DNA of 40,933 bases from Spirogloea muscicola (GCA_009602725.1 WELB01000034.1:816533-857465); one strand, 5' to 3'; positions 10,346-20,665 are shown, numbered from the stretch's first letter. Numbers and translations: made by a program. Notes: generated by a model from the letters alone, not told the origin.

Positions 10346-13300
10346 CGCCCAGCTGGATGGGCATTATTGAAGACTTCTCCACAGCCACCTTGAAGCCAGC
10401 CTCCATAAACACCCCCTGCATACCATCTCGCAGGAGATCGTGGGAAGCGGTCCGCTCGCCCCCGTGTGCGCAACGGAGCATATGCGCAGCCAGCTCAGCA
10501 GGTTCAGCGTGACTCGTGACGGGTACCGCACTCACACTGAGTGACGCCCACGAGGCAGGGAGGGAGGAGGCCCAAGAGCCGGTGGACCGCCGTCCTGAAG
10601 ACCTCATCGGGCATGGTGAGCGCCGCGTGGAGTGGAAGCGCTGATAACCACGCCACCGCCCCAAGGGAGGAGGCTGAGAGAAGCCGGGCGCGCCCTCGAA
10701 GGTCAGACGGAGGGAGAAGCTCCACCACCTGGTCAGAGGCCACTTTTCCAACCAGCGCCGAGAAGCGTGCCTGGGCACGCAGGTCAGGGGTGTGGGCGAG
10801 GTGGATGAAAGGGACGGCCTGCTCCGACATGTTGGGGTGGACCGCCAGGAGCCCGTCGCAGGCAGAGCGGAGGGCAACCTGAAAGGGCAGCTGACCGATC
10901 TCCACTTCAGCTGCCGCCCGCTCCAGGGCGCGCTGGCCGTGGACGAGGAACCTCTGGCACATGGGGCTGCCACCTGAGCCCAGCTACCCATGTAGGCCGC
11001 CTCGCAGGCGCGGGCAACTGAGCGGCATCCCAAGCCGCCGCGGCTGGTCGGCAGGCTAGCCTGCAGCAACGCAGCTGGTGACGTGAGGAATGCAGGGTGC
11101 TGCACGAGGGTGGCCGCGGACGCCAGGATGCCGGAGTCAAAAGCCGCATACGCTGCCTTCACTGCCGATGAGGGAGGGATGGTGCGGGCCAGATAGTGTG
11201 GCCGCTGCGCGATGCAGCGTGTCAGCATCGTGGTCGCCAGCTGCATGTCCTGCAGCGTGTGAAGACGGTCCGCCGGCCGGAGGTGTTCCTGCAGCCGCGC
11301 CTGCAGCTGCTCCGTCACAAAGGCAGGTGCGCCTAGGGGGACGCCGAGGAGGGTGAGGCCCCCGGCTGGTGTCTGGCAACCCTCGGGCAGGCGCAGGTGG
11401 GCTGGCAGGCCCTGAGGGGACCAGGCGCTGCATTTGTCCCCCCGGATGTCCATGCCGATCGCGCTGAGCTGCACTTGGAGGGTGGCAAAGGCAGCTGCGA
11501 CATCCTCTGGCTTCCCCACCAGCGTGGTGTCATCAGCGTATGGCGGAACGAGGACGCCGGGGTGAACCACGACCATTGCCTGGAGCGCACTGATGTGCCA
11601 GCGCATACTAGAACCCCGCCAGTGGATCCCCTTGGCGCACGCCCATGGTGGAGTGGAGGGTCTCCACCGCATCACCCCCCGCCCGCCACTGCAGCTCGCA
11701 TGGCTGACCGTACCCCAGCCTGAAGAAGGGTAGAAGGCTGGGGAAAGCCTCTCTCAGCTCCTCCGCGATGACATCACGATCAACGCTGTTGAAGGTGTTG
11801 CGGACGTCGACCCCCATGGCCACCCATTCGGGATGCAGGTCCAGGGCGGCCCGTACGCCGTGCACGACCATCTCACCACCGCTCCGCAGCCCCGCACCAA
11901 ACTGTTGGGGCGCCAGGTGTGCCTGGGCCTGCCCTGCGTGCTGTTGCCAAAGAGCGCGCCCCACCAGGCGGTAGAGCACCTCACCGATGGCCATGGGCCT
12001 TGCCCCCCCCACCAGCCTTACTGAGCGCCAGCAGTGTACTGGTGCACAGGATGCCGCGAATGCTGGCCGGGACTTGGTCGCGAGCGAGGAGCTGGCACAC
12101 CTGGTGGAGCGCCTGGAAGTCGGCCTGGTCGCCCTCCAGGAAGATTTCCCGGAGATGCTCGGTAAGCATGTGGGAAGGACCTCCAGCGGCCACACGGCGG
12201 CTGCTCTGCAGGGCCCTCCGCAGGGCGTCGGCTTCGAGGACCACCTCCTCCGGCGGTGCGAAGGTGGCCAGCCATGGGGGCAGGGGGTGGCGAGCCGCAG
12301 GGTGCAGGAACTCCAGGGCCGCCCTTGTGGCAGCATTGGTGGGCGCCAGCACCGAGTCGTCCAGGGCCTGGACCGCCCTTGACAACTCGCCCGCGTATCG
12401 AAATGCAGAGCCCGGCAGACATTGGCGGCCCTGTCTGGTGCGACCCGCGCGTCACCTCGGTTCGCTGCCGAGGCCGCCACCGCTGCGTCATGGCGCGCGA
12501 GAAGCTCCCTCCAATGGCCGCTCTCAAACAATCGGACGCGCTCCAGAAGGGGCTGCTGGCCCTGCCAGCAGCCGACGTGGGGGGCACGGCCGAGCAGTAG
12601 CCGGGGGAAGAGGAGAAACTGCTTCCAAACCGCCTCGTCCCAGTGGTCCCTGGCAATTCCGCTGCATCGCATGTGCGGGCGCACCCAGCGGGGCACATGG
12701 CGGAGGAGCGGGAGGGCCGCCTGGCGGTGGATGGCAGCCAGGTCGAGGCCGGCCAGCCATTGCCAGTGTTGAGGTGTGGGAGGGTTTGGCGAGGGAGGGA
12801 CAGGCCTGCCTGGTCTGCCCGGCGGCCGCCCGCAGCCGCTGCGCTCCGTGCCTGCGTCGCACGGTTGTTGTTGAGCACGCAGGCGCACTCGTGGTTGGCC
12901 CGGCCTGACCGCGTAGTGAAGGTCGTCTAGCAGTGCTGGCACAGCAGGGGGTCGGGCGAGCGAGGTGGTGGCGAGGGCGCTGGAGCTGGTGCGCTCGGTA
13001 AAGGCGGAGGAGGCGATGGCGAGGTCGGCGTCGTGGCGCCGACGGCGGGGGGCAGGGCGGCTCGAGAGGCGGGATGGTGGATGGCTGGGAAGGCGGAAGC
13101 GCAGACTTGGGAAGCGGCGGCGAGGTCGAGGCGGGTGGCTGGCTCAGCGGAGGTGGACTCTGGGGTGGCGGTGGCGGCGACGGCGGCGACGGGGGTGACG
13201 GCGGCAGAGGCGGCAGCGACGGCGGTGGGGACCGCGGCCCTGCTGGCACGGGAGGCGCACTCACGGGGATATCAGGGGCAGCATCACGCCCAAGGGACAA

Positions 13301-13384
13301 GGCACCCTGCGGAGAGACCGGGTTCACCTCGGGGGCCCTTTCACATCTCGAGGGCTGAGTCGATAAGGCAGGTGCCCGTTGCAT

Positions 13385-13690
13385 CTCACGGGCGGGAGGC
13401 GATATATGCTCCTCCATGGTCTGCTCCTGAGGTGAGGCTGCCAGGACCGTGGCTATGGGGCCGCAAGCCGCGGCGGCTGCATCGGCTGGCTGGCACCGCG
13501 AAGGTGGACTCTGTGGAGGCGGTGGCGGCGACGGTGGCGGCGGAGATGGCGGCGGCGGCGGTGGTGACGGCGGCCCTGGGGCCCGCGGGAGGCGATATAT
13601 GCTCCTCCGGGATCTGTTCCTGAGGTGCGGCTGCCAGGACAGTGGCGTTGGGTTTGCTGGCTGCGGCGGCCGCATCGGGCGTCGAGCCAG
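13385..13690. repeat. Tandem duplication of about 190 bp in the retrotransposon linker
   Basis: GGAGGCGATATATGCTCCTC followed by CTGAGGTG(A/C)GGCTGCCAGGA occurs at about 13397 and again at about 13587. On the minus strand both copies encode PQEQ, two residues, EEHISPP. GGC/GAC triplet repeats (encoding Pro/Ser) surround it. Confidence 0.7.
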
Positions 13691-14099
13691 CGGGGCTGGG
13701 ATACCCCTTGCAGTGTTTCCGGTGCGAGGAGACACCGCGGGGAGTAGCAAAATCCCGCGGACAGATTGGGCACGGCACGCGCGCGGACGCCGCGGTGGGG
13801 AAGACGGCGGCGGGAGAGATGGGGGGGGCGCAGGTGGGGGCGATGGTGCTGGGAGGGGGAAAGGCGGAGGGGGCGGCGGCGGAGGTGGCGTGGTGGCGGC
13901 ATGGAAGGCGGAGAAGGCGAGGAACCGCTGCGCCCAAGCGAACTTGGCCGGTGCACAAGTTCAGGACTCCGGCTCCCAAGGCGGCGCCGAGAACGCGAGG
14001 GTGGGCGACGGGGGGCGGCGCGGGGGCGACGGGAGCGACGGGAGCNGGCGACGGCGACGGCCCGGGGTTTAGGAGGGGCGGCGGCGGCGGCACGAGAGA

Positions 14100-14150
14100 G
14101 AGCCAAGGGCTGTGAGGGGCCAGCCCAAACGAATGAACGAGGTCGCAGTC
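14100..14150 (-). repeat. Hairpin unit at the 5' edge of the long retrotransposon
   Basis: AGGGCTGTGAGGGGCCAGCC, then CAAACGAATGAACGAGGTCG: on the minus strand, a diverged GGCTGGCCCCTCACAGCC hairpin. The element is thus bracketed by units of the same family on both sides. Confidence 0.6.
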
Positions 14151-14294
14151 GACGTGGAGCCTGCCCGCACGTCGGCAGTCTCCCACTGAGCTTCTTGAGA
14201 GATCCCTCGGTGTCTTTCAGCGCTTTCAGCGCTTTTTCCAACACTCCGCCCCCTCTGGAAGGCTAGGCATGCAGCTGCGAACGCCGCTCGAGGC

Positions 14295-14470
14295 AACGAA
14301 AGTGGCTCTCCCAAGAGAAGGGGCACTCCCAATGGGGGCAACGGCTGTGAAAAGCCAGCCCGAAGAAGAATGACAAAGTTTCGAAGGGGCCAAATGATGG
14401 AGGGGCCTAAAAAGCGCTAAGCAGCTTTGAAGGGGCCTGAAGAGGCTATGTCAGAACGGGGGAGGATGGA
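14295..14470 (-). repeat. Hairpin unit plus 3' UTR of the second retrotransposon copy
   Basis: Minus strand order: TGAGTGGTCCATCCTCCCCC, TTCTGACATAGCCTCTTCAG, CCCCTTCGAAACTTTGTCAT, then GGGCTGGCTTTTCACAGCC, GTTGCCCCCATTGGGAGTGC. This is the stop-proximal UTR of the copy at 14475-15548 running directly into a hairpin unit, as in the tandem tails at 126-390 and 33505-33712. Confidence 0.75.
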
Positions 14471-14474
14471 CCAC

Positions 14475-15548
14475 TCAGTAGTTGCGAGTGAGGAGCCTCA
14501 AATCCGAGAGACTAGCTGCTGGAAAACTATCCCCCTGACGAAAGCCGGAGGCCGCAGCGAGAGCACGGCCAGCACGCAGATGCAAGGCGTGGGCCATGGA
14601 CTGCTGAAGGGAGACGAACAATCGCATACGGTATACCTGAGCCCACGGACCAGCGCCGTTGAAGTCAGCCGGCTCACCGCGCCTGCGGGACACAGCACGC
14701 CACGCAAGCCTGGCCAGCAGGTCGAGCCACTGGGACCCGAGAGCCCCGTGCACGTCCACAGCGAGGGGGACGAAATCATCTGCGGCCGGGTGGTCAGCGT
14801 GTTTGGCCGCCTTGCTGCGAGCGGCCTTCGCGGCAGCGTGGCCAGCTTGCGAGGCAGAAAGCCCCGGGTTGGAGCGGTCGACCACATCAGTGGTGACCAC
14901 ATCAGCAATGATGCGCCCGCCGCCGCCCGGCGTGGTCGCCACCAGGTCGACGCGGCGCGTGTGGAGTCCGTCGGCCCTGTGGAGGATTGGCATGACAGAC
15001 GTATTCTCCATCGCAACCGTGTATCCGGCCTCCTGGAAGATGCCGAACATCGCGTGTCGGAGGAGGTCGTGAGCAGCTGTACGTTCGCCTCTAGTGGCGC
15101 AGCGGAGGATAGGCGCCGCCAGCTCCGCCGGGTCCGTCGACCTGCTCCCCACACGCACACTGCAGCACGCCAAGGCGGGGGGGGACCCAACAGGCGATGG
15201 GTGGCCGTACGGAAGAGTTCGTCCGGCCCCTGAGGGCGTCGTACAGGGGGAGCGCGCAGAGCCAGGCTGCCGCGCCAGGGGAGGCGGCCGACAGCAGCCC
15301 GAGCATGGCCGCGCGCGTTCGTGGGAGGGAGGAACTGCAGCGTGGCCGTGAAGGACGCCGTGTCGACTGCCGCCATGTACCGCGCCTGCGCTTGCGAGTC
15401 GGTGGAGTGGGCAAGGTGGGCAAACGGGACCACGCTCTCTGCGAGAGCAGGGTGCTCCGCAAGTAACTCGTCTTGAGCTGAGCGGAGCGCCACCTGAAAG
15501 GCAGCGAGCCGGTCGCCACCTCCGCCACAGACTGCTGCAGCATGGGCC
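14475..15548 (-). pseudogene. 5'-truncated retrotransposon copy (C-terminal third)
   Basis: This begins inside the region after the RT (FQVALRSAQDELLAEHPAL, matching FQVALRSACDGLLAVHPNM in the long copy), then carries LQCACGEQVDG, ELAAPILRCATRGERTAAHD, RRVDLVATTPGGGGRIIADV, DFVPLAVDVHGALGSQWLDL and SGFRQGDSFPAASLSDLRLL. At least one frameshift lies near 15.15 kb, between the part carrying LPPTNARGHAR and the nuclease part. The nuclease-to-stop part (about 15120-14475) is open. It differs clearly from the long copy, so it represents another subfamily. Confidence 0.8.
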
Positions 15549-15650
15549 GCCCAAGGGGGCGAGGGCTGTGAAGAAAGAGCTCTTCCAACATAAAGCAGTG
15601 GCTGTGCATGGCCAGCCAAAGGATGATACAAGGTCTGAAAGGGCCGAATT
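15549..15650 (-). repeat. Hairpin units at the 5' truncation point of the second copy
   Basis: GGGGGCGAGGGCTGTGAAG, AAGAGCTCTTCCAACATAAA, then GTGGCTGTGCATGGCCAGCC and ACAAGGTCTGAAAGGGCCG. The retrotransposon sequence stops exactly where the repeat starts. Confidence 0.6.
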
Positions 15651-15689
15651 GAGGCAAAAAGCAGGATACTACTATCTTCAAGAAGTCAG

Positions 15690-15995
15690 CAAATGAGCGC
15701 TCAATAACCCTTAGTCAGCAAGTGCAGATCAGAATAGCTAGAGGGCGGAAGTACGCCGCCCTGGCGGAACTCAGAGGCAGCAGCTAGGGCGCAGCCTGCC
15801 CGCAAACGGACGGCAAATGGCAAAAACTAGTGCAAGGAGATGGCAAATCGCATCCTGTACACTTGAGCAAGCGACCCGACGGCATTGAAGCCGGGCTGCT
15901 CCCTCTGCTTCCCCTTAGCGGAGGGACACAGCACGCCGCGCAAGTCGCTGGAGTAGGGTCGAGCCACCAAACGCCCCGTGGCGGAGAGTTCGCTT
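15690..15995 (-). pseudogene. Short retrotransposon C-terminal fragment
   Basis: The minus frame reads PGFNAVGSLAQVYRMRFAIS, a stop, then FAVRLRAGCALAAASEFRQG and YSDLHLLTKGY before the terminal stop. It aligns to the last 90 residues of the 14.5-kb copy, with one internal stop codon. Confidence 0.7.
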
Positions 15996-16017
15996 ACTGC
16001 TGTCTCAGTCCTTAGCA

Positions 16018-16160
16018 CTCCGACTCCTTCAGACCTTGTCCATTCTTTTGGGCTGGCCTCTCCCAGCCACCAGTTAATCTGGCCGCGCTTGCCCGTGGAC
16101 GTCGATAGCAAGCACGACAGCCAGCCAATCAACAAGGTCCGAAGGGGCCGAAAAGCGCAG
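16018..16160. repeat. Hairpin unit and partial opposite unit
   Basis: Plus: ACCTTGTCCATTCTTTTGGG, CTGGCCTCTCCCAGCC, ACCAGTTAATCTGGCCGCGC, nearly identical to 503-566 and 32655-32712. An inverted remnant follows at about 16132-16160 (CAAGGTCCGAAGGGGCCG). It separates two head-to-head retrotransposon fragments. Confidence 0.7.
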
Positions 16161-16224
16161 GCGCAAAGAGAAGGCGCGCGGTGGGCATAAAAGTGAAAGG
16201 GAGGCCAATTCGAGCCTTACGGGA

Positions 16225-16600
16225 GTCCGCAAAGAGGCCAAAGAGGCCACGCCGACCGCCATGATGCGGACGAGTTCGTCCAACTGGCCGTCGATGTGCA
16301 CGGGCTCTCGCTCTCAGTGCTAGATCTGTTGGCCCAGCCTGCGCAACACGCTGTATCCCGCAGGCGGGGCGAGCAGGCCGACTTCAATGCCGCTGGCTCG
16401 CTAGCGCAGGTGTTTCGCATGCACCTGAACATATCCCTCCAGCAGTCCATGGCCTACGCCTTGCAATTGCGTGTTGGCCGTGCTCTAGCTGCAGCATTTT
16501 GCTTACGTCAAGGGAGTTCCTTCCCGGCGGCTATTCTCTCTGACTTGCGGCTAACTTTACTGCTGCCACAATTATCATCGCAGTACCAACAGAAATAGTT
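16225..16600 (+). pseudogene. 5'-truncated retrotransposon C-terminal fragment
   Basis: The plus frame reads DEFVQLAVDVHGLSLSVLDL, AQHAVSRRRGEQADFNAAGS, LAQVFRMHLNISLQQSMAYA and LRQGSSFPAAILSDLRL, matching the end of the 14.5-kb and 33.2-kb copies. It starts after the nuclease core. The final residues diverge before a stop near 16598. Confidence 0.75.
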
Positions 16601-17150
16601 GGATTGCTACTATGACTAGAGGTTATCATGTGGTTATCCTTCATGGTCCTTGCTTAGTAATGTCTTTCAGCGCTTCTCGGCCCCTCTGACCATGTCAATT
16701 CTTCGCAGGCCGGCTGTTCACACCCGCTTGGAAAGGCACAAATGTATGCCGCTATGATAGTTGTGTTCAGTATGTGCCACTTCTGCACTGAGCAACACAC
16801 GAACGTACTCCTATATGGCTACAGGTCTGTTTCGAGTGGCCGCCAAGAATTGCTGCTTCAGGACTTCAGTCAAGGAGGAGGTTCGTCCTACACAATATTC
16901 TAGTTGACCTCGGGCTGCTATTGTGCTCGTGCAGGAGTTGCCTGGTTGCTGTTGATTACTTCGCTGCGTCTCTCCTTTGGTGGCTTGTTCAGCTCAGCTT
17001 TGAGTCACTTACGGGTTGGTCACTCCAGCTTCTTCCTCTTGAGAGCGCCCCCTGGCACGAAAAATAAATACACGAAATCTTCCTGGCTTTCCAGTAGAAG
17101 CAGGCTCTTGCTCCTCAGCTCCTCTTTGTGGCTGATTCCTCAGGCTGCCC
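16601..17150. other. No gene recognised; one diverged hairpin unit
   Basis: Around 16665-16740 a weak unit is visible (GACCATGTCAATTCTTCGCA, GGCCGGCTGTTCACACCC). The rest has only short frames without domain or splice support. Confidence 0.4.
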
Positions 17151-17154
17151 CCAA

Positions 17155-17365
17155 TGTATGAAGAAAGACGCTTCCAGGAGAGGGCGGTGGCTGGGAGAGG
17201 CCACCCCAGGAAAATGCATTTTCAAAGTCCGAAGGGACCAGTAAGAGCACTCTCAAGCGGCAGGAACGTCCTTGACAAGGACTTGACAAGGACTCCATCC
17301 CTTTGGGCTGGCCACCCACAGCGACTCCCTTTTCCAGGCGTTCTTTCTCTTTTCGCTCAAGTTTT
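17155..17365. repeat. Opposed pair of diverged hairpin units
   Basis: A minus unit (about 17160-17235: GCGGTGGCTGGGAGAGGCCA, then AAGTCCGAAGGGACC) is followed by a plus unit (about 17270-17350: GGACTCCATCCCTTTGGGCT, GGCCACCCACAGCGACTCCC, TTTTCCAGGCGTTC). Confidence 0.55.
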
Positions 17366-17629
17366 GGTCTCGTATTTGCCGGTGCGATGTTGCCCAGCGC
17401 TTGCTAGAAGGCTCATATATCCAGCATTTTGCCCTTTGAAGTGCTCCTGTTGAGGAGTGCAAAACATGTGAAGAAGAGTCGTGGCCTGCCACACACAATT
17501 AATTCCTGCAGTCTGCGACCCCGCTCTCACACCTACTAGGACTACTAAGGACCGCTGATGCGCAGTGCTCTCATTGTCAAGCCACTTTCAAGTTCACTTC
17601 GTTGCCATGCCTTGATCTTGAGCGATTCC

Positions 17630-17808
17630 ATCAGGCGCCAGCTTCAATATGTATATGGCATACCGGCTGTGCCAAGCCCAAGCTAGCCAATACCACGGAT
17701 GGCAAGACAGACACTCTCAAGGTTGATCTTGCAAGGCAACAGGATGCAATTAGAACCCTACTGAAGTATCTTAAAGGCATGTGTGGTATTGGTGGAACAG
17801 AGGCGTAA
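17630..17808 (+). CDS. Possible exon of an unrecognised gene
   Basis: The plus frame encodes a soluble, lysine-rich stretch with KVDLARQQDAIRTLLKYLKG, which looks helical. A stop follows at 17806-17808. A further short open block bounded by CAG and GTAAGA lies at about 17950-17991. I recognise no family, and no confident exon chain can be built, so this may be a decayed gene or chance. Confidence 0.2.
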
Positions 17809-18204
17809 CTGCATATTAAAAGCTACATTTTCTCAGCAGATGTGGCAAGCTACTCTGAAAGTCCTAGATCCGTGTAACTGATGTTTCTCCTCAGTAAAAA
17901 AAAGCTTATAGAGCATGCCAATGACAGCTGTGAATACTCTTTGTGCAGGTACTTCATGACTTTGGAACAAAGGCCACTGAGCATCTCTTGGTAAGACAAC
18001 CTCTCTCACCACCTGTGTTGTAATGCCAGACGCCGTTTGCTTTCTTAACTCGCCCTGGGCTTCCACCTCTTGCGCGAACGCCTCCTGCCGGCAGCAATCG
18101 CGCAGGCCCAGCCTTCCGGCCCTGAGATACTCCGACTGGCACCAATCGATAGTGTGATATGCAAGAGTCAAGATTAGAGCAGTGTGCTTTAGCACTTATC
18201 TGGC

Positions 18205-18290
18205 ACCTACGCACTCTTTTCATTCTCTTTCTGGGCTGGCCAATCACAGCCATCGCCCTTTACTGGAAGAAACTTCCTCTCCTTAGAGCA
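18205..18290 (+). repeat. Hairpin repeat unit
   Basis: TCATTCTCTTTCTGGGCTGG, CCAATCACAGCC, ATCGCCCTTTACTGGAAG, AAACTTCCTCTCC. This is the subtype with a TCTACTGGAAG-like 3' part, shared with 1257-1300 and 19790-19830. Confidence 0.65.
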
Positions 18291-19080
18291 GAGTATCAGA
18301 AACAGGTTCTTGAGCCTACACTTTCCTTCTAATGATGCACCAGCATTCCAAGATCGCAGACTTGGTGGCATGGGTTATGCAGAATAAGTAGCAATCAATA
18401 CTCATTAGCAGCGACCGAAACATTCTCACATGGCCAAACGAACCGTATCATGCAACAAGATGTAAATCCCTCTGCGCTCGAAGCAATGGCATTCGAATGG
18501 TGGCCCCTGAATCCAGCAATGCTATTTCCACTTTACAAGGTTGAGAGATTGATTAGGAGCCATCATACATCCAACGGGCTTAACATCACTGCCTACTGGT
18601 AAGAACAGCAGGTTCGTGGCAGCAACAGGACCAACTTTTCAGCGACTAGGACGGTGTTGAGTAGATACATGTATTATTTGCTGTCCCCAAAGTGACTTCC
18701 TCAATGAGACAAGCACTGGACTCCTATGAGCTTGATGCAGTGGACATAAGCATCTACATTCAACGCCTCACAGGATTACGTGTCTGCAGATACATTGACC
18801 AGCAACTGCAATCTCGCTGCAATCGCACTTATGCGCGATGCTTATCTGGTGGAAGCTGTAGAAAGACATAACAGAGGAGTTGATACAGGAAGACTTTACT
18901 GTATGAGTGACCGCATCAATTCACAGACTGAGAATACTGCCCCTATAGCAAGTCTCAATCTCCTAGCACAGAACCGCAAGAACCTGCATCCACTCGTGTG
19001 ACCTGCTTCCCAAAGTGCACGAGCATGCATGTTGCTCAGAGAGGCCCAAGACTGACTTGCTATCTGCTTATGGCAGTGGA
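18291..19080. other. Unassigned intergenic sequence
   Basis: AT-richer than its surroundings. The longest frame (18780-19001, plus) encodes 73 residues without a recognisable motif. No repeat units are visible. Confidence 0.4.
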
Positions 19081-19084
19081 GGAG

Positions 19085-19195
19085 AGAGGCCCTTCAACCA
19101 GGCCTGCCTAGAGAAGCTTTTGCCAAGAGGAGGGCGGCGGCTGTGAAAGGCCAGCACGAATAAAACGGACAAGGTCTGGGGAAGCCTCGACAGGG
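19085..19195 (-). repeat. Hairpin repeat unit
   Basis: AGAAGCTTTTGCCAAGAGGA, GGGCGGCGGCTGTGAAAGGC, CAGCACGAATAAAACGGACA, AGGTCTGGGG. Read on the minus strand it has the usual order: GTCCGTTTTATTCGTGCTGG, a loop, CACAGCCGCCGCCC. Confidence 0.6.
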
Positions 19196-19559
19196 GACGC
19201 CAACAAACCAGCACAACGAGTGGCCACAAAAAGGGAGGGGAGAGGGATCGACGGAGGCAGTTGGGTTGCAAGAGAGAAGGGCTCGCCCACTGAGGATAGG
19301 GGAGGGCCAAGTCAGCCAAGAGGGCCAGTCAGCCTCAGAGGCAGCGCCAGGGAATAGAAACGACTATTCCGCCAGGGGAGAAGCCCGCATGCAAATATTG
19401 GACGGCAAGAGCGGCCAAGTGCATAGGCAAGCGCACCTACTCAATGCAAGCCGCCCAGCCGCTGAGGGAAGGGGCGGCACACAGCAGCCACCGCCCACTA
19501 CTGGAATCGTCTTCAGTTCTTGCAGCCGCTCAGCTGGTCCCCCCGGGCTGGTGGCTTTT

Positions 19560-19840
19560 CACGATTCCGGCTCCGTTGGACCTTGTGTTCTCTTGTGGGC
19601 AGGCTTTTACAGCCCCCGCCCCGGTGGAAGAGCTGCTTCTCGTCCACGGCCATGGCCCTCGGGGGCAGAGCTTCCCCCCGGCTAGGCCAATGTCCATCCC
19701 TTTCGGGCTTGCTTTTCGCAGCACTCGCCCCCCTCTGGATGAGCTAGCTCAAATCCTTAATCTTGCAGACCTTGTAAAGTTCAGGCCGTTGGGCTTGCCT
19801 CTCACAGCCATCGCCCTCATCTGGAAGTCTTACTTCTGCT
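19560..19840 (+). repeat. Three consecutive plus-oriented hairpin units
   Basis: Units at about 19572-19640 (GGACCTTGTGTTCTCTTGTG, GGCAGGCTTTTACAGCCC), 19685-19740 (AATGTCCATCCCTTTCGGGC, TTGCTTTTCGCAGCACTCGC) and 19768-19835 (GACCTTGTAAAGTTCAGG, GGGCTTGCCTCTCACAGCC, ATCGCCCTCATCTGGAAG). Each ends in a CTGGA(A/T)(G)-like motif. They are more diverged from one another than the tandem units at 126-360. Confidence 0.6.
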
Positions 19841-20590
19841 GGCCGGGCGCGGGCGCGGGCAGCGGGGCGGGCGGATGCGGAGAATCAGGAGGCGTGGGCC
19901 CGAGGGCAGGGAGCATGGCGGGTGGGAGATCCCGGGCGGCGGATCAGGGCCTGCAGCCGTGCGAGCACGGGGGGGGGTTGGGGGGGGCACGCATTTGCGG
20001 CACGCCCGCCCAAGACGGAGCCGGGCCGCGGCCGGGCGACATCCAGCTAACTTACCGGTAAATGCGCGGCTGAGCGCGAGGGGGCTCGCGGGCGGGGCCC
20101 GCGGAGGTGGGCCATGGTGAATCCGCCACGGCGTCCCGCCACGCCGTCCTAACGGCGGTAGCATTTGGGCAGCTCTCCGACGGGCGCCTTGGCGGGTGGG
20201 GACGGTACATCCCGGGCTTTGGCCAATGGCTTGGCACCAAAGCCGACCGTCTGGCTCGTTGCACTTCCCACGTGGGGCCGCCCGCGGCCTCTTGGGGCGG
20301 GCACCCGCGAGCCGCCGGCCAGGGAGGACGCGGCCTGTCCAACGTGGCGTGAGCGAAGCCACAAGCCTTGCCATGCTGGCGCGTGGTAACGGGCGCCGCC
20401 GGCCAGGGGGGCCCCCAGGGCGCGCCACCTACCTGGCCCACCCTGTTGCGCGCCCCTGGGCCTTCCTCCCTCGGCCGTGCGGTTACTGAGCGTGGTGGGT
20501 AAATGTACGTCACCAAATGGGGCTGGCCTTGGGCCTTTCGTTCGCTTCCCAATACACGCAAGCTCACGTCAAGGCTTCCCCTTAGCGACT
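19841..20590. other. Very GC-rich region upstream of the bHLH gene
   Basis: Runs such as GGGCGCGGGCGCGGGCAGC and long G tracts give open frames on both strands, but none has recognisable content. It may contain the promoter or 5' leader of the gene beginning at 20863. Confidence 0.35.
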
Positions 20591-20594
20591 CCTA

Positions 20595-20665
20595 GCTTAA
20601 GAGAAGTTCGTCGCCCAAAAGGCCAGCCCAAACGAATGGACCAGGTCCAAAGCGCCTCGCTGAAG
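20595..20665 (-). repeat. Hairpin unit remnant
   Basis: GCCCAAAAGGCCAGCCCAAA, CGAATGGACCAGGTCCAAAG: the GTCCATTCGTTTGGGCTGGC half of the unit on the minus strand. The second stem arm is lost. It is the last unit before the bHLH gene. Confidence 0.5.

Larger units (their letters stand above)
9800..14105 (-). pseudogene. Long non-LTR retrotransposon with zinc finger, RT and restriction-like endonuclease, frame-broken
   Basis: Order on the minus strand: a C2H2/C2HC zinc finger (CPICPRDFATPRGVSSHRKH, about 13790-13722); a proline-rich linker (13.7-12.9 kb) with an internal duplication; a conserved pre-RT region (HWQWLAGLDLAAIHRQ); RT blocks from about 12.25 kb (GGPSHMLTEHLREIF, RPMAIGEVLYRLVGRALW, motif A GVDVRNTFNSVDRD, motif B GVRQGDPLAG, motif C YADD at 11540-11529); thumb and connection; a CCHC-like cluster (QCECG ... 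HMLRC, about 10.5 kb); and a PD-(D/E)XK-like nuclease core (RADLVAI, then RIIADFVTTD). No AP-endonuclease is visible, so it belongs with RLE-class elements (R2/NeSL-like architecture); the exact clade is not decided. The frame changes near 13.4, 12.4, 12.0, 11.6, 10.96 and 10.5 kb, so it is dead or poorly assembled. One N lies at 14046. Confidence 0.85.

Noticed and set aside
12524-13750. 408-codon proline-rich frame as a cell-wall (extensin-like) protein
   Set aside because: It overlaps the linker of the retrotransposon between the zinc finger and the RT and shares its PQEQ/EEHISPP duplication, so it belongs to the element.
17833-18195. 120-codon minus-strand frame
   Set aside because: No recognisable motif, no splice-consistent partner, and no similarity to the retrotransposon copies that I can see.
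19817-20567. Several long frames in the GC-rich region before the bHLH gene
   Set aside because: Composition-driven Arg/Pro/Ala/Gly translations open in many frames, with no domain or splice support.
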